Shown here piece by piece: positions 63,701 through 64,000 of a stretch of DNA of 64,000 nucleotides (the stretch's first letter is position 1; each line of letters begins with the position of its first letter). A program made the translations under genes and the position numbers. Source of the DNA: Penelope pileata (Eukaryota; Chordata; Aves; Galliformes; Cracidae); the NCBI GenBank assembly GCA_013396635.1, contig WBMW01004865.1:265123-329122 (forward strand), given 5' to 3'. The notes below the pieces were generated by a model. It had not been told where the DNA came from. It saw only the letters and a list, made by a program, of their open reading frames with translations, and ran no database searches.

Positions 63701-64000
63701 AGACCCATGAATACTGAGAGGCTGCATGATTGTTACTATTTTTATTTTTATTTTTTTTCCCAGGGAGAAGAACGTGGGAGAGGTAAAAGAGAAGATTGAT
63801 TTTGTCTAGGTTAGTCATAAATTCAAAATTTTTGAAAGAAAGTTTTGTTCTTGAATGAGTTTTTTCAAAAAAACCTTTTTCAGTCAATGTGGTAAGCAAT
63901 AAAATTTGGTCTAAAGAGTTAAAAAATGTTTTCCTTTTCTACATTCATTTCACTATTTCCATTGTGAGAATTCATTTATTCAGTGTTATGGGTTAGCTCA
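63701..64000. other. Non-coding window end, possible start of another LTR
   Basis: AT-rich sequence. The last 17 bases (TGTTATGGGTTAGCTCA, from 63984) look like the inverted terminus of an avian ERV LTR, but the window ends there, so this is only a suggestion. Confidence 0.3.

Noticed and set aside
1..64000. CRISPR array, tRNA/rRNA genes, prokaryotic operons or phage-type systems
   Set aside because: No regularly spaced direct repeats, no conserved RNA gene sequences and no compact gene layout; the DNA is vertebrate (avian) non-coding sequence with transposable elements.

Overview
The window looks like an avian chromosome segment, probably from a galliform or a close relative. It holds repeated CR1 LINE pieces, three mariner copies of the kind described from chicken (Galluhop-like), and several ERVL-type solo LTRs. 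One CR1 tail ends in the typical short tandem ATTCTATG-type repeats. The sequence between elements is visibly AT-rich, with long runs that carry stops in all frames. There is a 33-base N gap and one isolated N, so this is a draft assembly. I find no host protein-coding gene, exon, tRNA or rRNA that I can defend. The window is best read as a gene desert or the inside of a very large intron.

Layout. 1-2.2 kb: an LTR fragment, a CR1 tail, a CR1 endonuclease relic and a complete solo LTR with a perfect 5-bp target-site duplication. 2.2-19.1 kb: almost 17 kb with no element I can recognise. 19.1-19.6 kb: a CR1 copy whose 3' part is replaced by a single N. 23.6-25.9 kb: a GC-rich unclassified repeat, then a full-length mariner flanked by TA. 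26.8-27.1 kb: a CR1 ORF1 (esterase domain) remnant. 30.2-31.1 kb: an LTR with a CR1 nested in it and the assembly gap inside that CR1. 31.4-31.9 kb: an unclassified LTR-like unit. 34.4-35.2 kb: a second mariner, inverted relative to the first. 40-42.5 kb: two CR1 3' relics. 47.0-47.6 kb: a mariner with an internal deletion. 51.6-53.0 kb: the longest CR1 piece, carrying reverse-transcriptase sequence. 53.9-54.5 kb: another LTR and a second copy of the GC-rich repeat. 56.1-57.0 kb: another CR1. 63.5 kb: an LTR end.

All coding sequence recognised here belongs to dead transposable elements: mariner transposase, CR1 ORF1 esterase, and CR1 endonuclease and reverse transcriptase. None is an intact gene. 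The most informative signal is the pair of inverted mariners at 24.6 and 34.4 kb. They share a 588-bp tract with one mismatch by my hand reading, while sequence on both sides of that tract is about 10% or more diverged. That pattern suggests gene conversion between them or an assembly artefact. I did not find a convincing new biological system.
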